DNA from: Phytopseudomonas dryadis
Lineage (GTDB): Bacteria; Pseudomonadota; Gammaproteobacteria; Pseudomonadales; Pseudomonadaceae
Assembly: GCF_004327355.1 (NCBI RefSeq)
Contig: NZ_QJUM01000009.1
Span: 1 to 64,000, forward strand
Reading direction: 5' to 3'
DNA: 64,000 nucleotides
The notes beneath the pieces were generated by a model. It was not told the DNA's origin. It did not search any database and was given only the letters and a program-made list of their open reading frames with translations. Shown piece by piece: positions 16,877-25,313 of the stretch. The position numbers and the translations under genes were made by a program. Position 1 is the stretch's first letter. Each line of letters begins with the position of its first letter.

Positions 16877-18304
16877 TCAGGTCAGCGTGGAAAAGGTGGA
16901 CGGCTTGGTGCGCTCGGTGGCGTTGGCGCCATCCTTGAAGGCGCCGCGGTAACGGGCGGCGGGATGATCGGCGGCGGCGTAGGCCGAGTCGCTGTCGAGC
17001 AGGTTTTCGCGCAGGGTGGCGCCCTGGTAGGCGCTGCGCACGCGGCCCCGGCGTTGCAGTTCGGGGACGACGAACTCGATGAAGTCCTCGAAGGTGCCGG
17101 GGGTGATGGCATAGGCCAGGTTGAAGCCGTCGATGCCGCCGACGTCGACCCAGCGTTCCAGTTCGTCGGCGACTGTCTGTGGCCCGCCGATCAGTACCGG
17201 GCCGAGGCCGCCGATGCTGCGGTGCCTGATGATGTCGCGGGGCGTCCACTTGCGGTTGGGGTCGGCGCTGGCGAGCAGTTCCAGCACCGAGCGGATGCTG
17301 TCGTTGTCGATGGCTTCCAGCGGCTGGTCGGGGTCGTATTCGGAGAAATCGACGCCGGTCCAGCCGCCATAGAAGGAGAGCATGCCTTCGCCGTTGGCGT
17401 AGCTCAGGTATTCCTCGTACTTGGCCTGGGCGGCGGCGTCGCTTTCGCCGGTGATCACCGTGAGCAGGGTGAAGATCTTCAGCGAGTCGCGCCCGCGGCC
17501 CGCCTGTTCGGCGCGATTGCGGATGTCGTCGGACACCTCGCGGGCCTGTTCCACGGTGGCCGGGCTGATGAACACGCCCTCGGCGTGCTTGGCGGCGAAG
17601 GCGCGGCCGCGGCTGGAAGCACCGGCCTGGAAGATCACCGGGGTGCGTTGCGGTGAGGGTTCGGAGAGGTGGATGCCCGGCACCTCGAAGTACTTGCCCT
17701 TGTGGCCGATGGGATGCACTTTGCTCGGGTCGGTGAAGATGCCTTTTTCGCGGTCGCGCAGTACCGCGTCCTCGTCCCAGGAGCCTTCCCAGAGCTTGTA
17801 GGTGACATCGAGGAATTCGTCGGCGATGTCGTAGCGCTCGTCGTGGGAGATCTGCTGCTTGAGGCCCAGGTTGACCGCCGCGCTGTTGAGGTAGGAGGTC
17901 ACCACGTTCCAGGCCACCCGGCCCTTGGTCAGGTGGTCGAGGGTGGAGAACTTGCGCGCCAGGGCGTAGGGCAACTCGTAGGTCAGCGCCGAGGTCACGC
18001 CGAAGCCCAGGTGCCTGGTCGCCGCGGCCATGGCCGGTACCTGGAAGAACGGGTCGTTGACCGGCACCTGGTCGGCATCGATCAGCGAGGTTTCCACCGA
18101 GCCCCGGTAGACGTCGTAGACCCCCACCACGTCGGCGATGAACAGCGAGTCGAAATAACCGCGCTCGAGCAGCTTGGCCAGGTCGACCCAATAGTCGAGA
18201 TCCTTGTATTTCCACGCCTGGCTCTGCGGATGCCGCCAGGTGCCGGCCGCCTGGTGGCTGACGCAGGTCATATCGAAGGCGTTGAGAATGATGCGTGATG
18301 GCAT
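16877..18304 (-). CDS. NtaA/SnaA/DszA-family FMN-dependent monooxygenase
   Basis: 475-residue luciferase-superfamily TIM-barrel enzyme. Family segments include ILNAFDMTCVSHQAAGTW at the N-terminus, the barrel strand DSLFIADVVGVYDVY (~51-65) and LTKGRVAWNVVTSY (~125-138). FQAGASSRGRAFAAKHAEGVF is near 220-240. NtaA/SnaA/DszA enzymes need FMNH2 from a separate reductase. Candidate reductases are encoded at 25314 and 28233, but neither is in this operon. It is the first gene after a sigma-54-like promoter (18380-18394) and is followed by the acyl-CoA-dehydrogenase-like gene. Such pairs in pseudomonads are often induced by sulfate starvation; that role here is inferred. Confidence 0.88.
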   Translation of the reverse strand: MPSRIILNAFDMTCVSHQAAGTWRHPQSQAWKYKDLDYWVDLAKLLERGYFDSLFIADVVGVYDVYRGSVETSLIDADQVPVNDPFFQVPAMAAATRHLGFGVTSALTYELPYALARKFSTLDHLTKGRVAWNVVTSYLNSAAVNLGLKQQISHDERYDIADEFLDVTYKLWEGSWDEDAVLRDREKGIFTDPSKVHPIGHKGKYFEVPGIHLSEPSPQRTPVIFQAGASSRGRAFAAKHAEGVFISPATVEQAREVSDDIRNRAEQAGRGRDSLKIFTLLTVITGESDAAAQAKYEEYLSYANGEGMLSFYGGWTGVDFSEYDPDQPLEAIDNDSIRSVLELLASADPNRKWTPRDIIRHRSIGGLGPVLIGGPQTVADELERWVDVGGIDGFNLAYAITPGTFEDFIEFVVPELQRRGRVRSAYQGATLRENLLDSDSAYAAADHPAARYRGAFKDGANATERTKPSTFSTLT

Positions 18305-18379
18305 GACTGGATTTCTCCCCCCGGTGATAACGGAATGTAGTGAGTACGTAAGACTTTCAGTGGCGTACTTCAGGAGCTT

Positions 18380-18394
18380 GCACAGTTTGTGCCG
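18380..18394 (-). promoter_or_regulatory. Candidate sigma-54 promoter for the monooxygenase operon
   Basis: On the minus strand the sequence reads CGGCACAAACTGTGCA, with GG and GC separated by exactly 10 bases and the strong core words GGCAC and TGCA. A transcript would start near 18368, giving a leader of about 64 bases. Confidence 0.45.
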
Positions 18395-18494
18395 TATGTA
18401 AGAACACGCGGAAATACGCGGGGGGATGGCCAGGAAAAAACCATTCGATGTATGCCTGGCAACACTTTGTTCTGTAGTTGAACGTCAGCAGACA

Positions 18495-18515
18495 GTAATC
18501 GCTCAGGGCGATTAC
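18495..18515. promoter_or_regulatory. Candidate activator site: GTAATCGC-N5-GCGATTAC
   Basis: Perfect 8-bp inverted repeat. It lies ~100 bases upstream of the leftward and ~130 bases upstream of the rightward sigma-54-like promoter, the usual distance for an enhancer-binding activator. No such activator gene is in the window. Confidence 0.45.
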
Positions 18516-18644
18516 AGGAATGAGGTGTGGGGCAGGGTGAAAAACTGTACGAGGATAAACAGTTGCTCAGCAGCTTGAGTGGATTGGGACAGATAAAGAA
18601 ACTTTATTGTTTTATAACTATATGAATTAATTGGTTTTATTTTT

Positions 18645-18660
18645 TGGCATGATTGGTGCG
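18645..18660 (+). promoter_or_regulatory. Candidate sigma-54 promoter for the ligase-like/Liv operon
   Basis: TTGGCATGATTGGTGCG has GG (18646-18647) and GC (18658-18659) separated by 10 bases, with TTGGCA at -24 and a TGC at -12. It lies ~110 bases before the first gene, in an AT-rich context. Confidence 0.4.
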
Positions 18661-18770
18661 ATATGCGCTGCAAGTGCCCGGTTACGCTCTGAGGTGATTG
18701 TTGTCTTGCCAGGTTGCGTTAGTTCACGGGGTACTGGTTATAAGCATATTGCCAAGTGGTGCGAAGGAAT

Positions 18771-19898
18771 ATGGACGATAAAGCGGTCGTTACATTGCCT
18801 GCCCTTTTACTCAAGAACAGTCGCATGCAACCTGGCGATATAGCGATTCGCCACAAGTTTCTCGGCGTCTGGCAAACCTGGAACTGGCAGCAGGCAGCGG
18901 ATGAAACCCAGAAGTTGGCTGTGGGGTTGCAACAGCGCGGCTTTTCCCGCGGACAGGTGCTGTTGATCATCAGTGAGCCACGCCCCCAGGCCCTGTTGCT
19001 GGCGCTTGCCGCTACCTGGCTGGGGGGCAGCGCGGCGCTGCTGCAGCCGCAACAGCCAGGGGCACAACTGCGGGCGTTGCTGGAGCAACTCGGCGCGACG
19101 TTCGTTTTCGCCGAAACCCTGGAGCAGGTGCGCCTGGTGTTCGATTTGCCGCGTCCGCCCGGCTTGCTGTTGTATGCCGATGGCCGTGGCATGGCCGGGT
19201 TCGACGAGGCGTTGGTGCAGCCGTATCAGGCCTTGTTGCAGGGTGAGCAGTCGTTCACCCCGGTTCTCGCACAGGCGGGTGATGTCGCCTTCGCCTTCTA
19301 CCGGCAAAGCGCTGCCGGTGGCTTCGAACGGCAGCGGATCAGTCACGCCGAATTGCTCCGGGCAGGCCAGTTGCTGGTCGATGGCGAGCGCCTCGGACGC
19401 CATGAGGAAGCCCTGGCCTCGCGCGCCTTCGCGGCGGGCGGACAGGCGCGCTATCTGCTGGCGCCCTGGCTGCTGGCCGGTTTCCGCCTGAATTTCCCGG
19501 AGAACGGCCTGACCCGCGACAACGATCGCCGCGAGCTGGGGCCGACCCTGGTGGCCGGCACGCGGGAAACCTATGGCCGCCTGCACCGCTTGATCCTGCA
19601 GCGCTTACCCGAGCCGGGCAGTTGGCGCCGCGCTCTGGTGGACTGGGCCTTGCGCCCGGGCCGTGGCTGGTTGTGGCGCTGGCCGGGTTTCTGGCTGGTA
19701 CGCCGGCCGTTGCGCGATGTGATCGGTTTCAGCCGCATACGCGCGCCTTTGTTGCTGGGCGAGGCCTTGCCCGCCGACGCCGCTGGTTTCTTCGCCGTGC
19801 TGGGTATCCAGGTGCGTACCTGGCCGGACCCGGCGCACTGGCATTCACCGCTCGAGTCGTCGCTGCAACCGGTCAGCGGTTGGCTCGACGCGCAGTGA
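18771..19898 (+). CDS. Truncated, motif-poor acyl-CoA synthetase-like protein (probable pseudoenzyme)
   Basis: 375 residues aligning by eye with the first ~60% of the long AMP-binding ligases that accompany Liv-type transporters. GVWQTWNWQQAADETQKLAVGL (split as WQTWNW near 24) matches the usual start, and RRPLRDVIGFSRIRAPLLLGEAL matches the LRxxLGLSRIR(V)A(Y)T(A)GEA region. The ATP-binding P-loop motif (TSGTTGxPK) is replaced by FYRQSAAGGFERQR near residue 180. The C-terminal domain with the adenylate-forming lysine is absent. It should therefore be unable to activate acids. The frame is intact, has normal codon use and leads the ABC operon, so the protein is probably retained for binding or regulation. 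AAGGA lies only two bases before ATG 18771, so GTG 18756 is an alternative start. Confidence 0.65.
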   Translation: MDDKAVVTLPALLLKNSRMQPGDIAIRHKFLGVWQTWNWQQAADETQKLAVGLQQRGFSRGQVLLIISEPRPQALLLALAATWLGGSAALLQPQQPGAQLRALLEQLGATFVFAETLEQVRLVFDLPRPPGLLLYADGRGMAGFDEALVQPYQALLQGEQSFTPVLAQAGDVAFAFYRQSAAGGFERQRISHAELLRAGQLLVDGERLGRHEEALASRAFAAGGQARYLLAPWLLAGFRLNFPENGLTRDNDRRELGPTLVAGTRETYGRLHRLILQRLPEPGSWRRALVDWALRPGRGWLWRWPGFWLVRRPLRDVIGFSRIRAPLLLGEALPADAAGFFAVLGIQVRTWPDPAHWHSPLESSLQPVSGWLDAQ

Positions 19899-19908
19899 GG
19901 AGCATGGC

Positions 19909-20688
19909 ATGAGCACGTCAGGCACTAGCCTGCTCGACCTGGAGAACATTTCCCTGTCGTTCAAGGGCGTCAAGGCGATCACCGACATCAGCTTCGCCGT
20001 GCGCGAGGGGGAGATCTGTGCGCTGATCGGCCCCAATGGCGCCGGCAAGAGTTCACTGCTCAACATCATCAACGGCGTGTACCGCCCCCAGCAGGGGGTG
20101 ATCCGCTTCGCCGGCGAGCAGCGCCGGCGCATGAGCCCCCACGACGCCGCCGTGCGCGGCATCGCCCGGACGTTCCAGAACATCGCGCTGTTCAAGGGCA
20201 TGAGCGTGCTCGACAACATCCTCAGCGGACGCAACCTGAAACGGCGCAGCACCTGGATGGAACAGGCGCTACGGCTGGGCCGGGCGCGGCGCGAGGATGA
20301 TCGTCAGCGTCTGCATGCCGAACGGGTGATCGAGTTCCTGCGTATCCAGGCGTGGCGCCAGACCCCGGTCGGCACCTTGCCCTACGGCTTGCAGAAACGG
20401 GTCGAACTGGGCCGCGCCCTGGCCGCCGAGCCACGCCTGTTGCTGCTGGATGAACCGATGGCGGGGATGAACGCCGAGGAAAAGCGCGAGATGAGCCGCT
20501 TCATCCTCGAGGTCAACCGAGAGTTCGGAACCACCGTGGTGCTGATCGAGCACGATATCGGCGTGGTCATGGGCCTGTCCGACCATGTGGTGGTGCTCGA
20601 CTACGGCCGCAAGATCGGCGATGGCACCCCCGAGCAGGTACGCAACGACCCCCGGGTGCTGGCCGCCTACCTGGGAACCCGACACTGA
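19909..20688 (+). CDS. LivG-type ABC transporter ATP-binding protein
   Basis: 259-residue ATPase. Walker A is GPNGAGKSS (~42-50), the ABC signature region is LPYGLQKRVELGRAL, Walker B is LLLLDEPMAGM, and the switch histidine is in IEHDIG. The C-terminal tail NDPRVLAAYLGTRH is the LivG hallmark. A Shine-Dalgarno GAGGAG overlaps the stop of the ligase-like gene, so the two are coupled. It works with the permeases at 20758 and 21652 and the ATPase at 24163. Confidence 0.92.
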   Translation: MSTSGTSLLDLENISLSFKGVKAITDISFAVREGEICALIGPNGAGKSSLLNIINGVYRPQQGVIRFAGEQRRRMSPHDAAVRGIARTFQNIALFKGMSVLDNILSGRNLKRRSTWMEQALRLGRARREDDRQRLHAERVIEFLRIQAWRQTPVGTLPYGLQKRVELGRALAAEPRLLLLDEPMAGMNAEEKREMSRFILEVNREFGTTVVLIEHDIGVVMGLSDHVVVLDYGRKIGDGTPEQVRNDPRVLAAYLGTRH

Positions 20689-20757
20689 CGCGAGGGTGAC
20701 GCCGTTCCCGAATGCATCGGGGGAGGGCAGCGCCTGCGCAAGAACAAGGTAATCGTC

Positions 20758-21639
20758 ATGGAGTTTTTTCTGGAGGTTCTGATCGGTGGCCTGCTGTCCG
20801 GGGTGATGTACTCCCTGGTGGCCATCGGTTTCGTGCTGATCTACAAGGCCAGCGGGGTGTTCAATTTCGCCCAGGGCGCCATGGTGCTGTTCGCCGCGCT
20901 GACCTTCGTCAGCTTGCTGGAGCGCGGCGTACCGTTCTGGCTGGCGTTCCTGCTGACCCTGGCGGTGATGCTGGCGCTGGCTCTGGCGGTGGAGCGGGTG
21001 GTTCTGCGCCCGCTGGTCAACCGCTCGCCGATCACTTTGTTCATGGCCACCCTGGGTCTGGCCTATGTCATCGAAGGCGCCGCCCAGTTCGCCTGGGGCA
21101 CCCAGGTACATGGTCTGGAGCTGGGCATCAGCGACGAGCCCATCGAATTCCATGGGCTGCTGTTGTCGACCTTCGACCTGTTCGCCGCCGGCACCGCCGC
21201 CAGCCTGGTGCTGGTGCTGTCGCTGCTGTTCAACAGGACGCGCCTGGGCCTGTCGCTGCGGGCGGTGGCCGACGATGCCCAGGCCGCGCTGGCGGTGGGC
21301 ATCCGCCTGAACCGGATCTGGGCGGTGGTGTGGGCGGTGGCCGGTTTCGTCGGCTTGGTCGCCGGGCTGCTCTGGGGCGCCCGCCTGGGGGTGCAGTTCT
21401 CCTTGTCGCTGGTGGTGCTCAAGGCGCTGCCGGTGCTGATCATCGGCGGCTTTTCCTCGATTGGTGGCGCCATCGTCGGCGGGCTGATCGTCGGCGCCTC
21501 GGAGAAGCTGGCGGAAATCTACCTTGGCCCCTTCGTCGGTGGCGGCATCGAAAACTGGTTTCCCTATGTCCTCGCCTTGCTGTTCCTGCTGGTGCGCCCA
21601 GCGGGCCTGTTCGGCGAACGAACCATCGAGCGCGTGTGA
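20758..21639 (+). CDS. LivH-type ABC transporter permease
   Basis: 293-residue inner-membrane permease with about eight hydrophobic segments. It starts with EVLIGGLLSGVMYSLVAIGF and contains FNFAQGAMVLFAA, the family LivH motif near residue 38. It has the coupling-helix region AVADDAQAALAVGIRLNRIW near 170. It pairs with the LivM-like protein to form the channel of a hydrophobic/polar amino-acid-type importer. The gene sits 69 bases after livG and 12 bases before livM. Confidence 0.92.
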   Translation: MEFFLEVLIGGLLSGVMYSLVAIGFVLIYKASGVFNFAQGAMVLFAALTFVSLLERGVPFWLAFLLTLAVMLALALAVERVVLRPLVNRSPITLFMATLGLAYVIEGAAQFAWGTQVHGLELGISDEPIEFHGLLLSTFDLFAAGTAASLVLVLSLLFNRTRLGLSLRAVADDAQAALAVGIRLNRIWAVVWAVAGFVGLVAGLLWGARLGVQFSLSLVVLKALPVLIIGGFSSIGGAIVGGLIVGASEKLAEIYLGPFVGGGIENWFPYVLALLFLLVRPAGLFGERTIERV

Positions 21640-21651
21640 AGGAGAGTCGCC

Positions 21652-22719
21652 ATGTTGTTCAATGAAGCGGGGCAGTTCAGCCAGCGCTATGCCGACGACC
21701 GCCGGGTGTTTCGCCTGCGCCAGGATCGTCAGGCCCTGTGGCTGGCCCTGGCGCTGGCCTTCGTCGGAGTGCCGCTGCTGGCCTCGGATTACTGGTTCAG
21801 CGCCATCCTGATCCCGTTGCTGGTGTTGTCGCTGGCCGGGCTGGGCCTGAATCTGCTGACCGGCTATGCCGGCCAGCTGTCCCTCGGCTCGGCGGCGTTC
21901 ATGGCCGTGGGCGCCTTTGCCGCCTACAACTTCCATGTGCGCATTCCCGGGCTGCCGCTGTTGCTCAGCTTTGCCCTCGGCGGCGTGATGGCCGCGCTGG
22001 TGGCGGTGCTGTTCGGCCTGCCCAGCCTGCGCATCAAGGGTTTCTACCTGCTGGTCTCGACCCTGGCGGCGCAGTTCTTCGTGCCCTGGGCGCTGGTCAA
22101 GTTCGGCTGGTTCACCCAGTACAATTCCTCCGGCGTGATCAGCGCGCCACCGCTGCGTATCCTCGGGCTGGATTTCAGCACGCCGCAGGGACGCTACCTG
22201 CTGACCCTGACGGTAGTGGTCGCGCTGTTCTGGCTGGGCAGGAACCTGGTGCGCAGCGAGCTGGGGCGCAACTGGATGGCGGTGCGCGACATGGACACTG
22301 CCGCCGCGGTGATCGGCATCCCGTTGCTCAAGACCAAGTTGCTGGCCTTCGCCATCAGCGGCTTCTTCCTCGGCGTCGCCGGCTCGCTGTGGGCCTTCAC
22401 CTACCTGGGCACCGTGGAGCCGCATGGCTTCGACCTGAACCGCTCGTTCCAGATCCTCTTCATCATCATTATCGGCGGTCTGGGCAGCATTCTCGGCAAC
22501 GTCCTCGGCGCCGCCTTCATCGTGCTGTTCCCCATCCTGCTGTCCAACCTGGTCGGGCTGCTGCCGGCCGGCCTGATCGCCTCCGGGCAACTGGAGCACC
22601 TGCAGAAAATCATCTTCGGCGCCCTGATCATCGCTTTCCTGATCAAGGAGCCGGAGGGACTCGCACGCCTCTGGCAACGCCTGCGCGAGCGGGCGCGGCT
22701 ATGGCCACTGCGTTATTGA
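21652..22719 (+). CDS. LivM-type ABC transporter permease
   Basis: 355-residue permease. A ~40-residue hydrophilic N-terminus precedes the membrane segments, followed by the LivM motif GLNLLTGYAGQLSLGSAAFM near 65-84. AVRDMDTAAAVIGIPLLKTKL lies near 210 in the ATPase-coupling loop. Shine-Dalgarno AAGGAG is at 21638-21643. It is part of the six-gene operon and partners with the LivH-like protein. Confidence 0.92.
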   Translation: MLFNEAGQFSQRYADDRRVFRLRQDRQALWLALALAFVGVPLLASDYWFSAILIPLLVLSLAGLGLNLLTGYAGQLSLGSAAFMAVGAFAAYNFHVRIPGLPLLLSFALGGVMAALVAVLFGLPSLRIKGFYLLVSTLAAQFFVPWALVKFGWFTQYNSSGVISAPPLRILGLDFSTPQGRYLLTLTVVVALFWLGRNLVRSELGRNWMAVRDMDTAAAVIGIPLLKTKLLAFAISGFFLGVAGSLWAFTYLGTVEPHGFDLNRSFQILFIIIIGGLGSILGNVLGAAFIVLFPILLSNLVGLLPAGLIASGQLEHLQKIIFGALIIAFLIKEPEGLARLWQRLRERARLWPLRY

Positions 22720-22748
22720 ACCTGCCAACACACACAAGGAATCCCTCC

Positions 22749-24074
22749 ATGTCCCTGCGCAAAACCCTGAGCCCCCTGGCGCTCACACTGGCCATGCTGT
22801 GCGGCGCGAGCAGCGTCCAGGCGGCCAACGAACAGTACTTCCCGCTGCAAAGCTACCGGGTCGGCCCCTATGCCGCATCGGGTACCGGCTTCTACGGCGG
22901 CTTCATCGACTACCTCAAGTACGTCAACGCCAATGGCGGCGTCAACGGTGTGCAACTGACCTGGAGCGAATGCGAAACCGAGTATGTGGTGGAGAAGGGC
23001 GTCGAGTGCTACGAGCGCCTGAAAAAGGGCCTCAACGGTGCTCCGGCGGCGGCCACCAACCCCCTGTCGGTGGGCATCGCCTATGCCACCCTGGAACGTT
23101 CCACCGCCGACAAGCTGCCGCTGATCACCATCAACCATGGCCGCACCGACTCCACCGACGGCAGCGTGTTCCCCTACGTGTTCCCGCTGCAACTCAACCC
23201 CTTCTCGGAAGTCTCGGCGATCCTCAACTGGATCGGCGAGCAGGAGGGCGGCCTGGACAAGCTCAAGGGCAAGAAGATCGTCACCCTCTACCATGGCTCG
23301 CCCTACGGCAAGGAAACCAGCGGCGTGCTGCAGTCCCTGGCCGACAAGTACGGCTTCGCCCTGACCCTGATCGAAGTGCCGCATCCGGGCAACGAGCAGC
23401 AGTCGCAGTGGCTCAACGTGCGCCGGATCAAGCCGGACTGGGTGATCCTGCGCGGCTTCGGGGTGATGAACCCGGTGGCGCTGAAGACCGCGCAGAAGGT
23501 CGGCTATCCGGCCGAGCGCATCGTCGGCAATATCTGGAGTAATTCCGAAGAGGATGCGATCCCCGCCGGGGCCGCGGCGAAAGGCTTCATCTCCATCACC
23601 ACCCACCCTTCCGGCCTCGACTTCCCGGCCCTGCAAGGCATCAAGCGCGACGTGGTGGACAAGGGCCAGAGTGACCTGGCCGACGCCAAGCAGTTCGGCA
23701 CGGTCAACTACAACCTTGGCGTGGTCAACGGCATCCTCAACGTCGAAGCGGTCGCGGTGGCGCAGAAGAAATACGGCAAGCGTCCGCTGACCGGCGAGGA
23801 AGTGCGCTGGGGCTTCGAGAACATCCGCCTGGACGAGGCCCGTCTCAAGGAACTGGGCGCCCTCGGCCTGGTGCAGCCGCTGCAACTGTCCTGCTCCGAT
23901 CATGAGGGCGGTGGTGCCGTGCGCTTCCAGCAGTGGGATGGCAGCCAGTGGCAACTGATCAGCGACTGGGTACAGGCCGACCGCGCCTACCTGCGCCCGC
24001 TGATCGAGGCATCGGCGAAGAAATATGCCGAGGAGAAAGGCATCACGCCGCGCGATTGCAGCCAGGAAAGCTGA
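22749..24074 (+). CDS. Periplasmic substrate-binding protein of the Liv-type importer
   Basis: 441 residues with a signal peptide (residues 1-25, ending SSVQA-ANEQ) and a type I periplasmic-binding fold (Peripla_BP_6 class). It is longer than LivK (~370). Visible family segments are GFIDYLKYVNANGGVNG near 56 and GRTDSTDGSVFPYVFP near 132. Binding proteins of this subgroup usually sit in operons with an AMP-binding ligase and import aromatic or aliphatic acids rather than leucine. Gene order (SBP between livM and livF) also fits that subgroup. Here the partnering enzymes across the divergent promoter suggest an organosulfur or related ligand. Confidence 0.88.
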   Translation: MSLRKTLSPLALTLAMLCGASSVQAANEQYFPLQSYRVGPYAASGTGFYGGFIDYLKYVNANGGVNGVQLTWSECETEYVVEKGVECYERLKKGLNGAPAAATNPLSVGIAYATLERSTADKLPLITINHGRTDSTDGSVFPYVFPLQLNPFSEVSAILNWIGEQEGGLDKLKGKKIVTLYHGSPYGKETSGVLQSLADKYGFALTLIEVPHPGNEQQSQWLNVRRIKPDWVILRGFGVMNPVALKTAQKVGYPAERIVGNIWSNSEEDAIPAGAAAKGFISITTHPSGLDFPALQGIKRDVVDKGQSDLADAKQFGTVNYNLGVVNGILNVEAVAVAQKKYGKRPLTGEEVRWGFENIRLDEARLKELGALGLVQPLQLSCSDHEGGGAVRFQQWDGSQWQLISDWVQADRAYLRPLIEASAKKYAEEKGITPRDCSQES

Positions 24075-24162
24075 GTCGCCCGCAGCCGGAACCCTTGGCG
24101 GGCCCGTGCAGAACGGCCTGCCAGGGGAGCCCGGCATCCGTTATCGCAGCCTGGAGACACGC

Positions 24163-24933
24163 ATGTCGAATTCCGTGATCGTGCAGATGGATCAGGTGCA
24201 GGTGCTCTACGAGCAGGCGATCCTTGCCGTGCGCGACGTTTCCCTGCAGGTGCGGCAGGGGGAAATCGTCGCCTTGCTGGGCGCCAATGGCGCGGGCAAG
24301 AGCACCTCGCTGAAAGCGATTTCCAACCTGCTGCGCGCCGAGCGCGGCGAGGTGGTCAAGGGGCGGATTTTCTACCGTGGCAACGACGTCACCCGCAGCG
24401 ATCCGGGCGATCTGGTCAACGCCGGGCTGGTGCAGGTACTGGAGGGGCGGCACTGCTTCGCCCATCTGACGGTGGAGGACAACCTGCGGATCGGCGCCTT
24501 TATCGGCAAGCCGTCGCGGCAACAATTGCACCAGGCACTGGAGCGCATCTACCAGTATTTCCCACGGCTCAAGGAGCGCCGCAAGAGCCTGGCCGGCTAT
24601 ACCTCGGGCGGAGAGCAGCAGATGGTGGCCATCGGTAGGGCCCTGATGGCCCAGCCCAGCCTGGTACTGCTCGACGAACCGTCGATGGGGCTGGCGCCGC
24701 AGATCGTCGAGGAAATCTTCGAGATCATCGCCCGCCTCAATCGCAGCGAGGGGGTCAGCTTTCTGCTTGCCGAGCAGAACATCAACCTGACCCTGCATTA
24801 CGCCCAGCGTGGCTACGTGCTGGAGAGCGGCACGGTGGTCGGCCAGGGCAGCGCCGCCGAACTGGCGGCGCGGGGCGATCTCCACGAGCTGTACCTGGGC
24901 AGCTCGCAGCGCCTGGAGGACGCCGTCGGCTAA
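24163..24933 (+). CDS. LivF-type ABC transporter ATP-binding protein
   Basis: 256-residue ATPase and last gene of the operon. Walker A is GANGAGKST (~39-47), signature SGGEQQMVAIGRAL, Walker B LVLLDEPSMGL, and the C-terminal LivF-type tail ends HELYLGSSQRLEDAVG. The start is at MSNSVIVQMDQVQVLYEQ, with GGAG 8-11 bases upstream; the open frame further upstream is out of family. It heterodimerises with the LivG-like ATPase. Confidence 0.92.
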   Translation: MSNSVIVQMDQVQVLYEQAILAVRDVSLQVRQGEIVALLGANGAGKSTSLKAISNLLRAERGEVVKGRIFYRGNDVTRSDPGDLVNAGLVQVLEGRHCFAHLTVEDNLRIGAFIGKPSRQQLHQALERIYQYFPRLKERRKSLAGYTSGGEQQMVAIGRALMAQPSLVLLDEPSMGLAPQIVEEIFEIIARLNRSEGVSFLLAEQNINLTLHYAQRGYVLESGTVVGQGSAAELAARGDLHELYLGSSQRLEDAVG

Positions 24934-25042
24934 CGTGTCGGTCACCATTTACGAGAAACGACGAGGCCGTCCCTTGGCTTACGGAGCGTGTGGGAGTCGT
25001 CTCTGCATCTTCGACAGCAGCACTGTCGCGCAGCAAACAGGC

Positions 25043-25107
25043 CGTAGGATGGGGCGGGCCGCGTAGGTGAAACCCATCAATTGCCGATGGGTTGGCACCC
25101 ATCCTAC
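25043..25107. repeat. Palindromic repeat, family A, copy 2
   Basis: GTAGGATGGG ... CCCATCCTAC outer arms with GGTGAAACCCATC inside. A GCGGGCCGCGTAGG-type insertion sits in the left arm compared with the copy at 15128. A single REP-like word (AGAGGGGCTTTAGCCGCGAT) follows at 25171-25190. Both lie between livF and the flavin-reductase-like gene. Confidence 0.75.
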
Positions 25108-25313
25108 GCGGCCAGACTCTTTCTTGATTTTTAAAATAATATAAATCAAAGGGTTATATGATTTTTGATGAGAGGGGCTTTAGCCGCGATGCCTTGGCGG
25201 GCTTCAGCATCCTCTGGTATGGCCACCGATCGCCGTCCGGCCCCTCCCACGTCCCTGGCCGGGCGCCAGGGATGCTAGGGTGAAAGGACAGATTCGATCG
25301 GGAGGTACGGAAC

